Shown one piece after another: positions 51,701 through 64,000 of a DNA stretch of 64,000 nucleotides. Under the pieces are notes generated by a model. It saw nothing but the letters and a program-made list of their open reading frames with translations. It did not search any database and was not told where the DNA came from. The stretch spans positions 19,278,721 through 19,342,720 of the forward strand of contig NW_025062479.1 of the NCBI RefSeq assembly GCF_000002995.4, given 5' to 3'. Position 1 is the first letter of the stretch. Each line of letters begins with the position of its first letter. A program made the translations under genes and the position numbers. Source of the stretch: Brugia malayi (lineage: Eukaryota; Nematoda; Chromadorea; Rhabditida; Onchocercidae).

Positions 51701-54282
51701 CTCTTTCTTTATCATCTCATTTTGCACAAAAATCTGTTACAAGTTAAAATAATTGCGAAGGAAACAACGTAAGAAATAACTTTTCGAGCCATCTTTTAAC
51801 TTATACACCGAACCGGAAAGCAATATTGTCACAACTATATTCGGTCTCCACTAATACAAGATTTCCGCGAGCAATGACAACTTTACAGTCCACTCTTCTC
51901 TGTCCCGCCCTTTACTGTGACAAGAAAGAAATATTATAATGTGGTTTGTTTGTGCAACAACAAGCTTCAAGCATCACTGTTTCCATGAGGAGCGGTTGTT
52001 ACATCCAGAAAATTTTATCTTATACCGTTTGATTCAGGAGATTATTCTTTCATCTTGCTTAGTGAATGAAGTCTTCAAAATTTTTTGAACAATTTTCCGA
52101 TCGCGGATTCGTTTAAAATCAGTTTTTTCTCCTTCACCTTTGACTATAATATATTTTACATACCTGCATTTAAAAAAGGAGAATGACTGTGTTGAAGGTA
52201 AGCTGTCAGAAATAAAGCTCAACAAGATTAAAATAAAATTTGCATGGTTATTCTGAGAAATATAAAGTGTTATTCAGGAAAATTTCCATCAGATTAGTTC
52301 AATGATAAAAGCAGTGATTCACTCATAAAATTTCATCTAATTATATATAATGAATATTCCACAAATATCGCTGAATAGTGGACAAACGTTTGATTGATTA
52401 AACCTGTATTACTTTCTCCTTCACTATCTTCATGGTCAACCTAGTTCTCCCATTCGCTTATGTCTAACTTTCTGTTGCACAGTTTAACTCATATGTGCTA
52501 CCCATAGTCGACATATGTATAAATTCAATCAAATTTCGAATTATTTAAGGACTGGTGAAATATACTGAGCAACCAACGATTACGAAAATTTGACTTCTTC
52601 CTTTCATTTAAAATTGCATTACAACTCAGTGAAATAAATTTGTTATACGAACATTGAAAATGTTACGTTTCTGGCGTGTAGTACTTGGTCGTCTAAAGCT
52701 CAACCGATAATCAATTTTTGTATGCTACTTTTGGTTGACACAAAGCTAAAATAGACCACAGCAACATTTCAATTTAATGTTATGGTTATCAAATCTTACT
52801 AATTAATTTGTTGAAATAAGAGTAAAATAAAGTAAGCCTTGCCCAACACCACTGTGAATTTAATAGCTTATTGTGAGCCAAAAGCAGTTTAGCTTTAAAT
52901 TTCATTTGAGAGTATATTGTTTTTTTTTTTTTCCATTTCTTTCATTTTGAGAAGAATTTTATATCCTTCCCAGTGATTTCATTATATGTGAAAGAAACTC
53001 ACTGAAAATTTCCCAAATATTCTAATTTTCCTTGCTTCAATTATTTCGATGTATATTCATTACAGTATATAGTGCGATGTTTGTTTCTGTTATGGCAATC
53101 AAATTGTCCATGTTTTTTCGTACTGTAAATATTTATATTCTATTTCAGAGCCCGTGCTCGATTTTCCACAACATGTTTTTAAACAGCAGGACATATGTAG
53201 GTCACTTGAAGAGTTTTTTGATAATAAAAATAAGATGAAAAATCCCAATAAATAGCTTTAGTTTACTTTCCAAATCTGAAAAAAAAAAATTTAAGGACGC
53301 CAAATTCTTATCAAATGTTAACTGAAGAGTAGGATAAAAATGTTTTCTTCACACAATGAATAATAGAAAATTAAATAACAGATCCTGTTCTTGGGAAATA
53401 AAAACAAATTAATTGTACAATCAGCAAACTACTCTAAATGCTAAAACTTTTGCACAATACGAATTGTTGATGGTTCGTTATGTCTGACTACAAACTGATA
53501 ATTTCTTAGTGAACTAAAACTTTCCTTTCTTAAATTTGCATTCATCTCCATAAACTTAATCTCATAAAGAATTTAATGATAAGGCAAGAATTTATGGGAA
53601 ATACATGAGAGTGTGAAATAATTATAAGCGCAAAATGTTCACCAAAAATAATGATGCTTAATTATCGCAAACAATACTTTTATCTATTAGAGTTGCACAT
53701 TAGAAGAATGGGCATTTTCCTGTCTGTTATTTATCGAAGACAGTCAACCAGTTAGTCAACCTTCTATTTCATCTTAACTGATGATAATTACGGTAGAAAT
53801 CCTATTATTTATTAGAACAAAAAAAGTTCTGTTTTGAAAGGTTTAGTACCACAGCACTTGCGACTAAAGAGTAAACTAAGTTCCAAAAGCAAAATGATGT
53901 TACTGTTGTTGTTTAAAAAAAATCACTTTAAAATCGAAATGAAACAAAACTATTTACTACCCAGATTTTTAATTTTAATGCACAAAATAGTTTAGCAAAT
54001 ACTAATTTTCCATAAATATGAAAAATAAGTGTAATTGATGCCCAACGTTAATATCGTGATCTTTTGCAACAAATATTTCCAACTGATAAAGCAAAAAATG
54101 AAATGATTTCCTTTGTGTTACACTGACATATTCCAGTCGACAAAGTTGAGAAAGTCTGAAATGATTTAATGAGTATTAGATGGATTGTAGATACGGATTA
54201 TATCATCAAATAACTGATCACATCATATAAATTTCTAAATACCAATTAAAAAACTTGATTTTCACAAAAATTTGAATTCCAG
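48718..54282. other. Intergenic or undetected 5' exon region, 5.6 kb
   Basis: It should contain the start exon and promoter of the BPI-like gene, and perhaps a last exon of the LZTS-like gene. I see an imperfect direct repeat near 49029-49096 and a degenerate tRNA-like stretch near 51342-51400. Frames on both strands are short and lack coding character. Confidence 0.4.
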
Positions 54283-57200
54283 CTATTTGCTCCTTTCCTT
54301 CTATTACTGGAAATTGTTGTTTGGGAGTTGAGTGGAGCAAATGATAGCGAACTTGAAGTACAACCTTTATTCAACAATGTAGATGTACTCAGAGATGGTG
54401 ATGTTATCACTAGAGAAGTTCAAAAACGTGCTAGTGGAACAGTAAAGCGACCGAGAGCTGCCGGTTTTGCAAAAAACGTTGGCGCACCCCCGATTACTCC
54501 TGGAAAGCCAGCGTAAGCCATCACTATTCGATTTTTAAACCTTGCAGTTTTGCACTTCGCAGGAAGTCTCCATAATAAAGAAAGAAGATTTTAAAAAATG
54601 GAACTAATTTTTAAGCTCTGTTTACTCAGAAAAATTATATAAAGCTATTGCAATATTTTAATATTTCGTGATAGACATTTAACCAATTTATCCTCTGCAA
54701 ATTAAAAATTAATTACTTGCAGTTATATTGTTTTCAGGATAGACTCTGTTTTCTATAGCCGTCCCAGTAAAGATAGGAGAGCGATAGGTCAGGTAGGTGC
54801 TATGTCAGCGGATTTTAATCCAGCTCTTCTTCGTGGATATCGTGGGAATCCAGGAATCAAAATCCGTGTCAACCGGCGTACTTTCCAATATGCTAGTACA
54901 TTACTAAACCAAATTCTTGATCGAGAAATCGTAAATATTCAGATACCTGATGTACGCACAGAAATTAAAGAGGTACTTTCAAAAATCATTTCTTACCTCA
55001 TATTTGTTAAAATTTGGATACCACTAATCACAGTAACTTCATGTATAGTGCAACTGTGATAATTTACTCTATCAAAATTACTTCAGGTCTTCGGTGAAGC
55101 TACGATATGTAATATCCATGTTTCCAACTATCGCTCGCCTCAATGCATAAATATTTTTCCAGCACCACCAAACCATATTGTTCTTAATTTGGAAGACTTC
55201 GACATTGGGTAAAGCATGCAAAACTTTTCATAAACTTGAAAACTTGATTTGTACTTTGGCATTTCATATTTAGTCACTCTTCTGTTTAACTTCTAGAATC
55301 TTTTACTAACCAGAGTTTTTTTAAATAGATAAAAAAAAAATTAAAGAGTGAGAAAAGTAACGGTAACATTGCAGAGTGACAGGTAACTTAGACGGTATCG
55401 CCAGAATAATACTTCCTATCCAGCTTTCTGGTATCGTTCATGCTAACTTCTATCACGTTAGTTCAGCTTCATATTACACTCACACAAAAGCACTTATAAT
55501 CCGGATTCAAACAATGACATATTTCCAATACAAAACCAGTTATTACATAATTATATTTATAATGTCTTGTTAAGCCAGCTTCTAGTAAAAATGTATTTGA
55601 TTAGAAAGTTCTTTTGAACCAATTTCTTACATCATTGGTTTACAATTTCATATCGTAATTTTCCTTTTCTCGTGCTTATCAACCATCAAAAAATTAAGTG
55701 CACAATATTATGGTGTTTTTTCGAATGTTTCTTCTGATTGATCAATTTCTTAATTACATTATATCATTTATTTGTAATTCCGAGTTACTGAATCTTTTAT
55801 TTCAAATATCCTTTATGTTGAAGCAATATGTAGCTATCGTATTTTAATTTGTTAATTACTATTTTATGCTGTTTAGTTTGCTCAACTCATTTGTTTACTG
55901 ATCATCAGTCTTCTAGGTATCAGTCACTATAACAGTGAAGCTGGAGCGTTCAGTGTCTGGAGCACCTCAAGTGGTCTTATGTGGTTGTAATATGGAAATA
56001 CCATTTGCCGATGTGTGCATACAATGTGGTGGTCTTTTGGGTAATCTGGCAAATTTGTTTTTCCGGGTAAGACTTGTAAAAGGAAGAAAATCCAATACGA
56101 TTTCCATTTCAAAAAACAAAATTCTTTTTTTGCAAATAATGAAATTAAGTTAGCTATTTTGAATTAATCAGAATTAACTTTTGTGAGGCAGCTAAAAGAA
56201 GTAAATTTACTGTTTCGTGAAAAAAAAATGAACTGATTTTCAGCAGCAAATTTCTGAACGAGTACGTTCTATGGTACCAGATCGCTTTTGTGGAATGTTA
56301 CCACAGGTAATCAATGAACGGATCAATCCTATGTTAGCTCGCATACCACAATCGATTCCATTTACACAGTTTGCAACCTTATTCACAAATTTTCTTGGAG
56401 GATCAGTACCAGCTCATGTTAGTGATTGAATATTTTGTAGGGAAATGAAATAAGTAAAGTTTTCACCTAAAATTTCTGGAATATGGAAAAAAAGGAAAAG
56501 TTGATAGTGTAATCCTAGGAATAATGGAACGGAAAGTTTCGAAAATTATCAAAAGTTAAATTTTTAATAGAAGGGAAGTAATAAGTTAACAGGTAAAAAG
56601 AAAATTCAGAAATAATAAGTCAACAAATGGCAATGCTTGACGATCAACTGGATGGATAGCAAAACAGAAAGAATTCGAGCTTCTTTAAAATAAATTAATG
56701 TCATGGTAGATAATAAGTCGGTTTGCAAGCATTTTTCAGAAATTATAAGCTTACAGATTTCAAATAAATCTCAAAAATATGAAAATTGTTATAAAAGAAA
56801 AGAGATATAAACAAAAATCACCATTTCATCATCAATACTTCAGTGTCTCTCACAGCAGTGTCAAGCACGTTCAACAACACCAAAATTACCGCCAAGCAAT
56901 AGCGGTGCTGGTGCCCTTCCACCAAGAAATCCACCATTGCCACCGTTCAGTCATGGTATTAAAGGAGTTAGAGGTTCCAAAAACAGTATTGCCAAGGTTG
57001 CAGCATCTGCTCCAACTCACACAATTGCGAAACAAGTGCAACGGAAGTTTGAAGACAGTGTTGAAACGAAAGGGAAAAGAATGCAATTATCTGGAACCGG
57101 TGCTGAAAAGCGAATTGATAGTGAAACTTCTGCTAAATGGGGTAACAGCGTTAAAAATAAAAACCATGTAGAATTTTCCGCTGGCAATGGATTAGTACAA

Positions 57201-60038
57201 GGAAGTAATGCACAATCTTTCCGTCAACCAATTCAAAAGGTTTGTTATTTAATTTAGGTGAACTAATTATATTTGATTCGATAGCAAGTATGCATCACAG
57301 ATGTCTATTTTTTTTTCTCTCTCATCTTTTTCAGATTTAAGTCGTTTATTAATCTATTAACCTTACTTTATTTTTATTAGCAAGTGAACGTCAGACTTTT
57401 CGCCGTTTCAATCACTTTCAGAGAAGATAATATGATACAGTTGCTGGTACATTCATTTATGCTAAAAATAAGCTTTCAGTGAGTTACAAAAAGAAAAACA
57501 AAACGACAAATAAAGTGAGGTCTTTGAAAATGATTCAACGATATAAGTGCACTGAATTGCTTTTCAGGTTCTCAGTACTCGTGTGCATCCTTTTGCAAGG
57601 AACAAACGAGAAGCAGTAGGATTTGAAAGTTCGTCGTCAAATAACATCACCGATTGGTCAAGAACTGTTCATCCAACCGTTCAATCACAGCAAACTGTAG
57701 TACTGCACTTAATACCGACAGAACTGCATGTTAAGCAATTACAGCAGCAAAAGCATAAGCAAAATACGGCTCAGAAATTACTGCTCCAATCATCGACACT
57801 TCCGCAGCACAGTTCAAAAGCCTCTGGACAATATACCACTATATTATCTAGTAATTTTAACAGATCGGCAGTGCGTGGTGTGCCGGTTGCCGTACAGGTT
57901 TCCAAAGGATATGATAGACTTCCGAGTGATTACAGATCAGGTGGGATACACCAACCTGCTGGAAAAATTGGTGAATGGAGAGGAAAAAGTAGCGACCCGT
58001 GTGCTGGATGTCCAACTGATTCTGCTAAAGATTCATTTGGTGCTGTTCGCAATCTTATCAAACATCAACTCAATCTGGTATTTTACTAAAGTATTGATAT
58101 CCTATACTATTTCAATTTCACTTCACTAACAGATAATTTGAGCGATAGACAGAATGCACAACAAAAAACTTATCATTAATTAAAAGTGCAAGTGATAAGC
58201 CATAATTTGTCTCATTTATCTGATTAATTAATAACATTTATCATAAATGCTTTGATTCTTCAATCTGCAATAAATTTTCTTGTTTTGTAAGGATGAAATG
58301 AGTGATTGGAAGGAAACAGTTTTTATTTGCTTGTCTCTGATTTAGTTTTTGTTATTATCAGCTTTAGATTAGAAACTATTCAAATTTATATTTTAAGATT
58401 ACCGCAATTTAAAACTTAATATTTTCAATCCTTTTGCAGAGGAAAGTGGCAAATTTAGTGTTGACGACCCAGTTACTACGGTCTTATGCAACATATTATG
58501 ATTATAACTTAGACCTGAATGGGGAATTTAGTCCTAATGGACGTGGTGGCACACCATTTGGTCCATTCCCAATGCAGTGGCCTACGCCAATAGGATCACC
58601 AATGATTGAAATTCTGATTAGTGATTTCACAGTCAATTCTCTTCTGTACTGGATGCACAAGTAATATTTGCAACATTCTTTATTTGAGAGAACATCGCAC
58701 AATATGAAAAAGGAAGCACTTTTTCAAAGAAAAGAAAGCATCGTGATCTTCCCGATACATTAGAACTGCGAGGATTGCAATTTTATACTGTTAACTTTTT
58801 CTGTTTAATTTTCCTTTATTATAAAGGTAGTTTTAGAGCCAACTTTCTGTCATTCCGGATAGGACCAGAAACACCTGGTATTGGAGCACTATTAACAACG
58901 ACGTGTGATGTCAGCAACGACTATTCAGGAGTTAGTTACCTGTTCATTTTTCAAGAATGAGAGGTTACGGTATCATTTATTTGCCTCGAAATTCGAGTTA
59001 AAATTTTAAGTGATCAGATAATTTGTTAGAAGCTAGAAATTCATTTGCTTGGATAATTAGTAGAAAAAAAAAAGGATTTTTAAACTTATATTATTTGTAT
59101 CAACTGTAACACTTGTATCAGCTTTAATAATATGAAAATATTCTAGGAGGAGTTCGAAAACGAAGCATTATTATTACGGTTGTTACGTTTAAGTCAACTT
59201 CGCCGTCGTTATTATCTTTACCATCAGCAACGTAGTAAGCGTCAGGCAGTTACGGGTAGCGATTCCAGTGGTAGTAATCTGGGAAGTCTGGGTGATCTGG
59301 CCGATCTTGGCATTTGTCTGGGTGATATCATACCAGCCATCAAGGAGAAATATCCGAACACGACATTAGCCCTTTCCATAAATTCAGCACGAGCACCTTC
59401 AATCACGATTAGTCGACGTGGTGGAGGTAATGTTGCATGCATATGAATCCTTTCACTGCTTAATTTCCAGAAACTTCAAAATAAATTTCGGTTTACTTTC
59501 AGGCAGTATACAATTAGATTCGGTAACATTTATTGACATCTACTTGGATAAAACAAATGTACGAGTTGGTACTATAACAGTGATAACAGTTGCCGATATA
59601 ATGCTTCAAATAATGGGTCAGCGAATCATTGCAAATGCATCGTTACCGGTACTGAAATTGATAGATCGAGATCAAACACTGGGCCTACAGCAGGATGCAC
59701 TTGATAATTTAGCCAGTTTAGCGAAAGACATGATTTTACGGGTATGTGTCATTTCAATTCCATTCTAGAAAGTTTACAGTAGTACATTTATACCTAGATC
59801 GATTGACAACTCGTTATTGTATAACTCTTGCACTCATCTTTTTTTTCAATTGCTCGTTCTGAAATTCGGATCATTTCAGGCAGCCAATCAACAGTTCAAT
59901 AGAGGTATTGAAGTATCTTTGCCGACATCAGGTTTACCTATAAATGTAGTTAATCCACATATTCAATTACTTGATCACGCCGTTTATATTGGTAGTGATT
60001 TTACAGTAGCACCATCAGCAATACAAATGATTTCATAA
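54283..60038 (+). CDS. Secreted LBP/BPI/CETP-family lipid-binding protein, 13 exons, 5' end missing
   Basis: BPI-fold proteins bind lipids in two elongated barrels. Exons: 54283-54512, 54738-54972, 55087-55208, 55375-55456, 55917-56066, 56244-56417, 56844-57239, 57568-58077, 58440-58660, 58831-58930, 59147-59426, 59503-59741, 59880-60038. They total 2898 nt in phase. The first exon opens with a hydrophobic stretch (APFLLLLEIVVW), the core of a signal peptide, so its ATG is on an unseen upstream exon. The N-terminal domain includes PGIKIRVNRRTFQYAS and the PDRFCGMLPQVINERI helix, whose Cys matches the conserved BPI disulfide. Exons 7-8 (~300 residues) are Ser/Gln/Lys-rich and mostly lack family similarity. 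The C-terminal domain has YYDYNLDLNGEF, IPAIKEKYPNTTLALSI and the terminal HIQLLDHAVYIGSDF. Two RxKR sites lie at 57598-57609 and 59231-59242. Most animal relatives are about 480-600 residues. Confidence 0.87.
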
Positions 60039-60940
60039 AATATAAAAGGTCTTCATAGATGATGTGGTCGTGTTTTTACGAGTATGTGAAATCCGGTTTT
60101 TCTCAGCATAATTCGATTTTTTTAAATCTTTCTAATCACATTGTGAATTATCATTTACTACAAATTTTATTTGCATTTCGGATTTTAATCTGGAGAAATT
60201 ATCAACAGTTTTTAAACGAGATGATGTATTATTGTCATAGATTTTGTGATTTAAGAATTTCCTTCAAAGCTTCACTTGCACATGGAAGCGGATCATCTTG
60301 TTTAACATAATGAGAGACACTTAATTTTTGTTACTCTAGCTTCTGGCTTAACAAATTTCACAAGTGCCTCTATCTTATTAGTCGCTAAACTAGGACTAAC
60401 CACCTTGCTCATTTTAGATATTACTAACTGAAATGAAAATTCAGTCAGTAATATAGAAAAATTTTTCCAGAAATCAATCCTTTCCAAACTGTTTTAAGAT
60501 GTTTTTAAGTCAAAAATTTATGAAATCATTAGCAAATAAAGAACCCCGAAAATAGAACCAACAAACAATTAACGATTTCATCTCTACTGTTTTTACGACA
60601 TGGTGTATTAGCATATTGGACCGTTGGAGTAATCATTTGTTTGCAGATGTTGTTATGATATTATTAATGCTCACTATAACATTATGTATAATTACCATGC
60701 ATTTTTATTGTATTGCACTAAAATTTTGCATTAATTTAAAACTTATAACAGCAATTCAAACAGAAATCCCAGGCATAACATTTCCTCTGTGATCAGGAAG
60801 CTAGCTGAATAAGTGTTACAGTCAGTATAGACTGAAAGCTTCTCGGCAGCATTGTCATGGAGAATCAGTTTGTTGAGATCAGCTGGAGAGTCGTGTTTTT
60901 TATGGGATTATGAGCTATGCTAGATAATAGAGACTCTCAA
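60039..60940. other. 3' flank of the BPI-like gene
   Basis: AT-rich. The stop is followed by ATAAAATATAAAA, a plausible weak polyadenylation context. No gene seen. Confidence 0.4.
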
Positions 60941-61099
60941 TTCGGACAAGTCTTAAATGAAAAGTCAGATAAAGTGTGTCCATGGACAAAATGAGCTCGT
61001 TAGCTTCCAGACAGCCATCCTAGAAGAATAATTCCATCCGAAATCTAGAGGCATAGAATTTAAAACGAGCTTATTGTGAACTGCACATGAATTTCTAGA

Positions 61100-61530
61100 A
61101 AGACAATGAATTTCCACCGGATCTCTGAGACATAGTCATTAGGAAGAAAAGAGAAAAACTGATTGCTCAAACTCAAATACTTTACTCTCTACAGCTGGTA
61201 AAATTCTTGCGAGAATGCTTTTAAATGAACTAATACCCATTATTGTAGATGAACTTCTACCTAAGAGCCAATATGCGTTTCAAACTAACAGAAGCACTGC
61301 AAACATAATATTCATTCTTAGAGAATTGCAGTGACTCTACATGACCCTTGTTGACCTTACTAAAGCAGAAAAGGCTATTGCTTATGTTCCTCAAAATGAT
61401 TGCCCTGTTACACAAAGAATGGCTTGGTTAAGTCAAGTATGGCAATTCACTCTTGAAACCTTTCTCGACAACTAACGATATGAAACAAGGTTGCGTGCTC
61501 CCACCAAATTGGTGATTCTTTGACTGTACG
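61100..61530 (+). mobile_element. Broken non-LTR retrotransposon (LINE) reverse-transcriptase fragment
   Basis: Across shifting plus-strand frames the order of LINE reverse-transcriptase motifs can be read: DCSNSNTLLSTAGKILAR near 61164, then LLNELIPIIVDELLPKSQYA and TNRSTANIIFILRELQ to a stop near 61333, then LVDLTKA (LTKAFD-type motif) near 61350, then NDMKQGCVLPP (KQGC motif) near 61480 in another frame. Stops and frame changes show it is dead. The catalytic FADD block was not found downstream. The true ends are unknown; decayed element sequence may extend to about 60.9 and 62.4 kb. Confidence 0.8.
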
Positions 61531-62985
61531 AAGAGAAACTGAAGTGTTCAAACTAACGGTTAAGAATGAAGGACTTATCTACGAGAAGAGTGTCATTTGA
61601 GCTGAAAGGAGTGCTGTGAACCTGAGCCAATGATCTATCCATACCATAGATTGCTTCATCTGTAGAATCCTCTGTAGTCGTCGATATGTACATGCACGAT
61701 TAGCTTTTGTGCTAAATTGACCTCGCACTTGTTGCTGATATCCCGAAGTCTTCGTTGACTTGCAGGACAAAAAGCTGCTTTTCTTGCAAAACAATGAATT
61801 TGCATGAGTAATTCTCTTCTTCGATAGCGGTTCCTGGATCTGTAATTATTTTTGATAGTTTGTCAGATTGTTGCAGGGTAGAAAACCATGGAATGATCTG
61901 CAAGTATAATTTGAAGAATATTGACTTGGAAGTTGTCTTCTATTGTAAAAATTTCAAGATTATTGGTTTTGAGCATTTCCTTTGGTATGTCGCCTCTTTA
62001 GATCTGATCTAAAAGTAGTTGAGTTTTCATCGTACATCGTACGGTAGTCTTTGACATTCTGTACTGCAATATGTCTCTAACGCATAAGCTGTAGTCGATG
62101 ATGTATCAGCATTTCGATTGAGATTGCATTCAGATCGTTTTTAAGCTGTCCTTCTGCTGAAAGATGGTGTTTGTTCGTACTTGTGAGAGTTCTGACGTAA
62201 AGGTTTCCAAAAACTGATAATAATATGTGGAAAGTTGTATTAAATTTAAAGGATGTCTTAATTTAATATTCCTTGGACAGATATGAAACTGTTCCATACC
62301 TAGCACCCACCCATCTTCCATTTATAGCTGAGCTTATCTGCATTGTCTTTAATGTCACAGTTTTTAATAAAGAGTCTGTGTTCTTTTATTTTAACCCAAA
62401 TCTGCATGCAATATCGAAACATTGTAGAGGTTTCCTAACCTAACATTCAGTCTTATGTTAAACTTAACTAAGTAAAGAGTAAAGATCATTCGACAGGTAG
62501 GTCTTTACTCATTTAATCATACGCTTGTTGTAAAACAATGCATAATATACAAGAATTTAAACTATAATTCGTTTGCTCTCTTGCGCTCATTTCATTCCAC
62601 TCATTTAAATCCTTTACTTGACTTTCTCATCAAGTTATTTCTTTCTCTTCACTCCTAGATGAATTCTAAGCATCTCTAACAAAGATCTACAATTTTTCGA
62701 CATTGAGTACTGTCGCTTCAGCTTCCCACAAACCATTACCAAAACTTCTTTATAGGCTTCAGAGTTCATTTCTTTTTAGTTTTGAAGTCACTAAGATGAC
62801 TCTATCGTACTGTCTATAGGAAACCTTTAGATGGGACGGCAGAGACCAGTGCAGGATTTTTTTTACGGAACTAGCTTGAAGCATGCACATAAGGATAGTA
62901 GAAGGGAGATCGCACGATCATTTTGACCATCTCGATAAACATAAGCTACCAAGTTTGGAAGCGATTGAGTTCTTGATTATGAAGC
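61531..62985. other. Low-information region, possibly more decayed element
   Basis: Less AT-rich than flanking DNA, with several 60-70 codon minus-strand frames, none recognisable. It may be degenerate transposon sequence linked to the upstream reverse-transcriptase relic. Confidence 0.35.
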
Positions 62986-62995
62986 CTAGTCTTGA

Positions 62996-63187
62996 GTGAG
63001 AAAGTTCGACATCCAGTTCATGCAACCAACACCATTTCCTTTGAGAATGCTTTCACATACACCAGTTCCACCACGGACAGAAATGTCGATATTAGAGCAG
63101 AACGAAACGACACTCGGGACAACACCCGCAACTCGAATATTACAACACGTCTTACGTCCAGCAAGCATACGTCCTTATTTTATCTAA
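62996..63187 (+). CDS. Orphan coding-like block, about 63 codons
   Basis: An open frame with balanced codon use and Pro/Thr-rich composition (PTPFPLRMLSHTPVPPRTEM). Other frames here are open too, so the choice of frame is not certain. No splice partner or family was recognised. It could be an exon of a gene whose rest is diverged, or part of a repeat. Confidence 0.25.
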   Translation: MRKFDIQFMQPTPFPLRMLSHTPVPPRTEMSILEQNETTLGTTPATRILQHVLRPASIRPYFI

Positions 63188-63537
63188 CCTCTGCATAAAG
63201 TCCCAATTGACTGTACCCCAACCCGCAGTTATTACTTCACAAAACTCTGGTTTCAGAAACCCAAACACACCATTTCACATTGATGGGGGAACCGAACCAT
63301 AAATCCCGGGTTTCAGCTCCGACTCATCTCGAAATTGTGATGGCACTCATAATCCGGAGTGTTTATGTGAAATAACACAGAGAAAAAAAAAATTTATTCA
63401 AAATCATCGAAAAATGTGAAATTGATTCCAAAAAGCTTCAAAATGTGTATTATAAAAATCATCGAAAATTCTGTATTATGATTGAAAAGTATTTTAAGTT
63501 ATCATGGAAATTGTTTCGACATCACAAAAAAAGATAT

Positions 63538-64000
63538 TTGAAAAACAGTAGTGCGGTGATAAAATCACCACTCGACTTTATAGCGACTGTCGCACTTTCA
63601 AAATAAAAACAAGGTTATTCGAAAATGATGGTGCGACAAAAAATAAAACCACCATCTGACTTTATAGCGACTGTCGTATTTTCAAAATAAAAATAAGGTT
63701 ATTCGAAAATAACGATGCGATGATAAAACCATCACTTAACTTTATTTGCGATTGTCGCACTTAACTCCCCAAAATAAAATAAAAAGCTTATTCGAAAATG
63801 ATGGTGCGACAAAAAATAAAACCACCATCTGACTTTATAGCGACTGTCGTATTTTCAAAATAAAAATAAGGTTATTCGAAAATGATGGTGCGACGATAAA
63901 ACCATCACTTTATTTGCGATTGTCGCATTTAACTTCCCAAAATAAAATAAAAAGCTTATTCGAAAATGATGGTGCGACAAAAAATAAAACCACCATCTGA
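63538..64000. repeat. ~84-bp satellite array, alternating subtypes, continues past the window
   Basis: The phrase TTCGAAAATgATGGTGCGA recurs with the G of CGAAAA at 63621, 63705 (variant), 63794, 63878 and 63962, giving spacings of 84, 89, 84 and 84. A further diverged unit precedes it from about 63538. Two subtypes alternate: one followed by CAAAAAATAAAACCACCATC, the other by GATAAAACCATCACTT. This makes a dimer of about 168-173 bp. Each unit contains short inverted repeats, for example GATGGTG..CACCATC and GCGACTGTCGC. The last unit is cut by the window end. Confidence 0.92.

Noticed and set aside
58502..58702. Minus-strand ORF of 66 codons
   Set aside because: Shadow of BPI-like exon 9.
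59242..59442. Minus-strand ORF of 66 codons
   Set aside because: Shadow of BPI-like exon 11.
61579..62321. Three 63-71 codon minus-strand ORFs
   Set aside because: No motifs of LINE endonuclease, reverse transcriptase or any other family could be read with confidence.

Overview
The window reads as nuclear DNA from a nematode. It is strongly AT-rich, has no bacterial-style operons, and its genes are split into many short exons with GT..AG introns. TTTTAG/TTGCAG-type acceptors sit just before some start codons, as at spliced-leader sites. Long introns of up to about 9 kb, one decayed non-LTR retrotransposon and a satellite array at the right edge fit a clade III (filarial-like) parasite better than Caenorhabditis. 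The species cannot be named from sequence alone. Exon models were assembled by hand by matching splice phase, and no database search was run.

Left third (1-16.4 kb): every protein gene recognised is on the minus strand. They are a divergent 14-3-3-like gene (about 54-2572), a two-exon gene for a 64-residue membrane protein (4914-5203), a complete 19-exon homologue of the trans-Golgi golgin GCC88/GCC1 (8040-14289), two orphan exons (14975-15156) and a complete three-exon EMC6 gene (15613-16342). A tRNA-Arg(CCG) lies on the plus strand at 3654-3726. EMC6, the orphan exons and GCC1 are consecutive and close, so they could be one polycistronic unit.

Middle (19-49 kb): one very large plus-strand gene is supported by 18 phase-compatible exons (19067-48717, about 950 residues). 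Its C-terminal half resembles the leucine-zipper tumour-suppressor (LZTS/Fez1) family. Intron 1 contains an uninterrupted 252-codon ORF on the same strand. An intron near 43.4 kb holds a decayed copy of the neighbouring exon. Two long perfect inverted repeats lie in other introns.

Right third (49-64 kb): a 13-exon plus-strand gene (54283-60038) encodes a secreted-type LBP/BPI/CETP-family lipid-binding protein. A low-complexity insertion of about 280 residues separates the two family domains, and there are two RxKR furin-like motifs. Beyond it are a broken LINE reverse transcriptase (about 61.1-61.5 kb), an unexplained coding-like block near 63.0 kb, and an ~84-bp hairpin-rich satellite arranged as alternating subtypes that runs off the window end.

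The recognised cellular roles are phosphoprotein binding (14-3-3), tethering at the trans-Golgi network (GCC88), ER membrane-protein insertion (EMC6), a coiled-coil cortical or synaptic scaffold (LZTS-like) and extracellular lipid binding (BPI-like). I see no sign that they form one pathway, apart from the possible EMC6-GCC1 co-transcription.
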